DNA of 36,369 nucleotides from Actinomycetota bacterium. GTDB lineage: Bacteria; Actinomycetota; Acidimicrobiia; Acidimicrobiales; Ilumatobacteraceae. Below the pieces are notes generated by a model that ran no database searches, was not told where the DNA came from, and saw nothing but the letters and a program-made list of their open reading frames with translations. This document shows, piece by piece, positions 35,345 through 36,369 of this stretch. The stretch is taken from NCBI GenBank assembly GCA_009702045.1, contig WLIV01000036.1:1-36369 (forward strand), in the 5' to 3' direction. The position numbers and the translations under genes are program-made. Every line of letters starts with the position of its first letter. Positions within the stretch are counted from its first letter, which is position 1.

Positions 35345-36261
35345 CAAGCCCACGGCCAGCTGATCCAACGGTCCACCCACGTGTACGTGTACGAGTACCC
35401 GACGCTTCCCGATGGTGTGGTCACACTCACTCCGGCGTAGAAGCTCCAGGCACCCGAGTAACTCCACTCAGTGGTGACGTCGTTGTAGTAGATGCTTCCG
35501 CAGAGCGCGCCAGAGCCTCCTACACCGGCTCCACCGGCGGCATTTCCGCACATCGCCCAGTGTGATATTCCTTCGGCGTCAGAGTTACTGACCGCGACTC
35601 CGACCGAGCCCGAAAGACCGGGGGTTCCGACCGATGGCCCGGCACCCACCGTGGTCAACCCGGCAAGACCCTTGGTGTCGGCCATGGCACACTCGGTCGC
35701 CGACGCAGTACCGATTCCCACGCTGCCCTCGATACTGCCGCATGCCATCGCTCCGCCGCCATCTGCGCCCTTGCCGAACCCTGTCAGAATGTCCGTCCAC
35801 AGCCTTGGCGCATCCTTGGGTCCAGGCAGGCGTGCAGGAGGAGCCGGGGCCGACCCATGGGCCGGGGCGTCGATCCGAAGGATGTCCATAAGAAGTCCGA
35901 GCCAGCTGAAGGGCCCTGGATTGCTCCAGTCACAGCCTGACTTCGAGAACATGCCTTCGGAACCGCACGACCACGTGTAACCCTTGCCGGGCGACGGCGG
36001 CTTGGACGCAGCCGCAGCCGCTGCGGCAGCCGCGTCAGCGGCATCAGCAGCAGCCTGGATGCAGCTCTGGTAGCCGGAAGTGGTCACCGTGGCATCCGAG
36101 TCCCCACACGCATCCAACCCGAAGGGATCGCTGATAGTGACCGGGCTCCCGTTGGCGTAAAGGTATGGCGTACCCGTCTTGCCGACCAGCGGGTCGACGC
36201 TGACGAAGACCCCGGTCGCCGGGTCGTAGTAGCGGTTGTTGAGGTAAGTGAGGCGACGCAC
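35344..36261 (-). CDS. Displaced Rhs C-terminal tip with Gly-rich unknown domain
   Basis: About 305 aa. The Rhs tip LTYLNNRYYDPATGVFVSVD, then PLVGKTGTPYLYANGSP, ends at SDPFGL. An Ala-rich run (AADAADAAAAAAAAAS) and a Pro-rich spacer follow. The C-terminal ~140 residues are rich in Gly, Ser and aromatic residues (VGIGTASAT, GAGPSVGTPGLSGSVGVAVS, AGGAGVGGSGALCGSIYY, SGAWSFYAGVSVTTPSG) with alternating patterns suggestive of beta strands; a membrane-acting toxin is possible but unproven. GTG 36261 is a possible start without a ribosome-binding site; the frame stays open to the window edge, but the sequence before LTYL (..RVRPRCDVRR) is not Rhs-like. It overlaps the next gene by one base. Confidence 0.7.
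   Translation of the reverse strand: MRRLTYLNNRYYDPATGVFVSVDPLVGKTGTPYLYANGSPVTISDPFGLDACGDSDATVTTSGYQSCIQAAADAADAAAAAAAAASKPPSPGKGYTWSCGSEGMFSKSGCDWSNPGPFSWLGLLMDILRIDAPAHGSAPAPPARLPGPKDAPRLWTDILTGFGKGADGGGAMACGSIEGSVGIGTASATECAMADTKGLAGLTTVGAGPSVGTPGLSGSVGVAVSNSDAEGISHWAMCGNAAGGAGVGGSGALCGSIYYNDVTTEWSYSGAWSFYAGVSVTTPSGSVGYSYTYTWVDRWISWPWA
36221..36253 (-). repeat. 33-bp identical Rhs-tip boundary, copy 1
   Basis: Identical to 34612-34644 and 32535-32567. The bases just upstream on the minus strand (36254 onward) are unrelated to those of the other two copies. Confidence 0.9.
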
Positions 36262-36369
36262 GTCACAGCGCGGACGTACCCGGCCCTCGGCCCGACCCCC
36301 TCGAGTCCGGCGACGGGACCTGCCGGCGATCAGCTGTCGACCTTCCGCTCGAAACGCTGCCGGGCACCC
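36262..36369. other. Right-edge segment, nothing assigned
   Basis: 108 bases of GC-rich sequence. On the minus strand one frame joins the Rhs tip without a stop but gives an Arg-rich sequence unlike an Rhs core; another ends in ARQRFERKVDS and a stop, and could be the tail of an upstream gene. I see no supported feature. Confidence 0.3.

Overview
The window looks like chromosomal DNA of a high-GC actinobacterium. The spread of genes (three luciferase-like F420-type oxidoreductases, MscL, HrpB, an AbiEi/DUF559 protein, an Rhs toxin locus) and the many genes whose start codon lies directly behind a TANNNT box suggest class Acidimicrobiia, perhaps near Ilumatobacter. That placement is inference from gene content; no marker gene such as 16S is present.

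Region 1 (1-9894) is a catabolic locus for reduced pyrimidines or hydantoins. A minus-strand operon runs from 8484 to beyond position 1: beta-ureidopropionase, dihydropyrimidinase, a CoA-acylating (methyl)malonate-semialdehyde dehydrogenase, a luciferase-like oxidoreductase, then an ABC importer (permease, ATPase, permease, lipoprotein binding protein). A MocR-type regulator (8542-9894) is divergent, and a 12-bp direct repeat lies between the two starts. The enzymes would take a dihydropyrimidine to beta-alanine and its semialdehyde on to acetyl-CoA. No dihydropyrimidine dehydrogenase is visible.

Region 2 (9908-28311) is mostly housekeeping: an eIF2B-like hypothetical, a thioredoxin-fold protein, helicase HrpB, a Pro-rich membrane protein, an AbiEi/DUF559 protein flanked by a palindromic repeat family, iron-sulfur fumarase, an F420-type oxidoreductase, an ABC-F ATPase, a DUF2752 protein, an SGNH hydrolase lipoprotein, MscL, an unknown membrane protein, an MFS transporter, an amidase, PPK2, an SDR and a third luciferase-like protein. 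The convergent pair near 22.8 kb is separated by a 16-bp tandem repeat that contains both stop codons.

Region 3 (28454-32487) pairs a secreted subtilase, whose last 110 residues have a Trp at every fifth position, with a membrane GAF-AGDEF-EAL protein. The two genes overlap by four bases (GTGA).

Region 4 (32453-36369, minus strand) is the most unusual part: an array of displaced Rhs C-terminal tips. Three copies of the conserved Rhs tip begin at exactly the same place with an identical 33-bp sequence. The first leads into a Gly-rich unknown domain followed by a membrane-anchored putative immunity gene. The second leads into a putative HExxH metallopeptidase followed by a lipoprotein putative immunity gene. 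The third is a short stub. A toxin-antitoxin-like gene pair sits between the second and third. All four of the large genes are joined by stop/start overlaps. The full-length Rhs gene, if there is one, would lie beyond the right edge.
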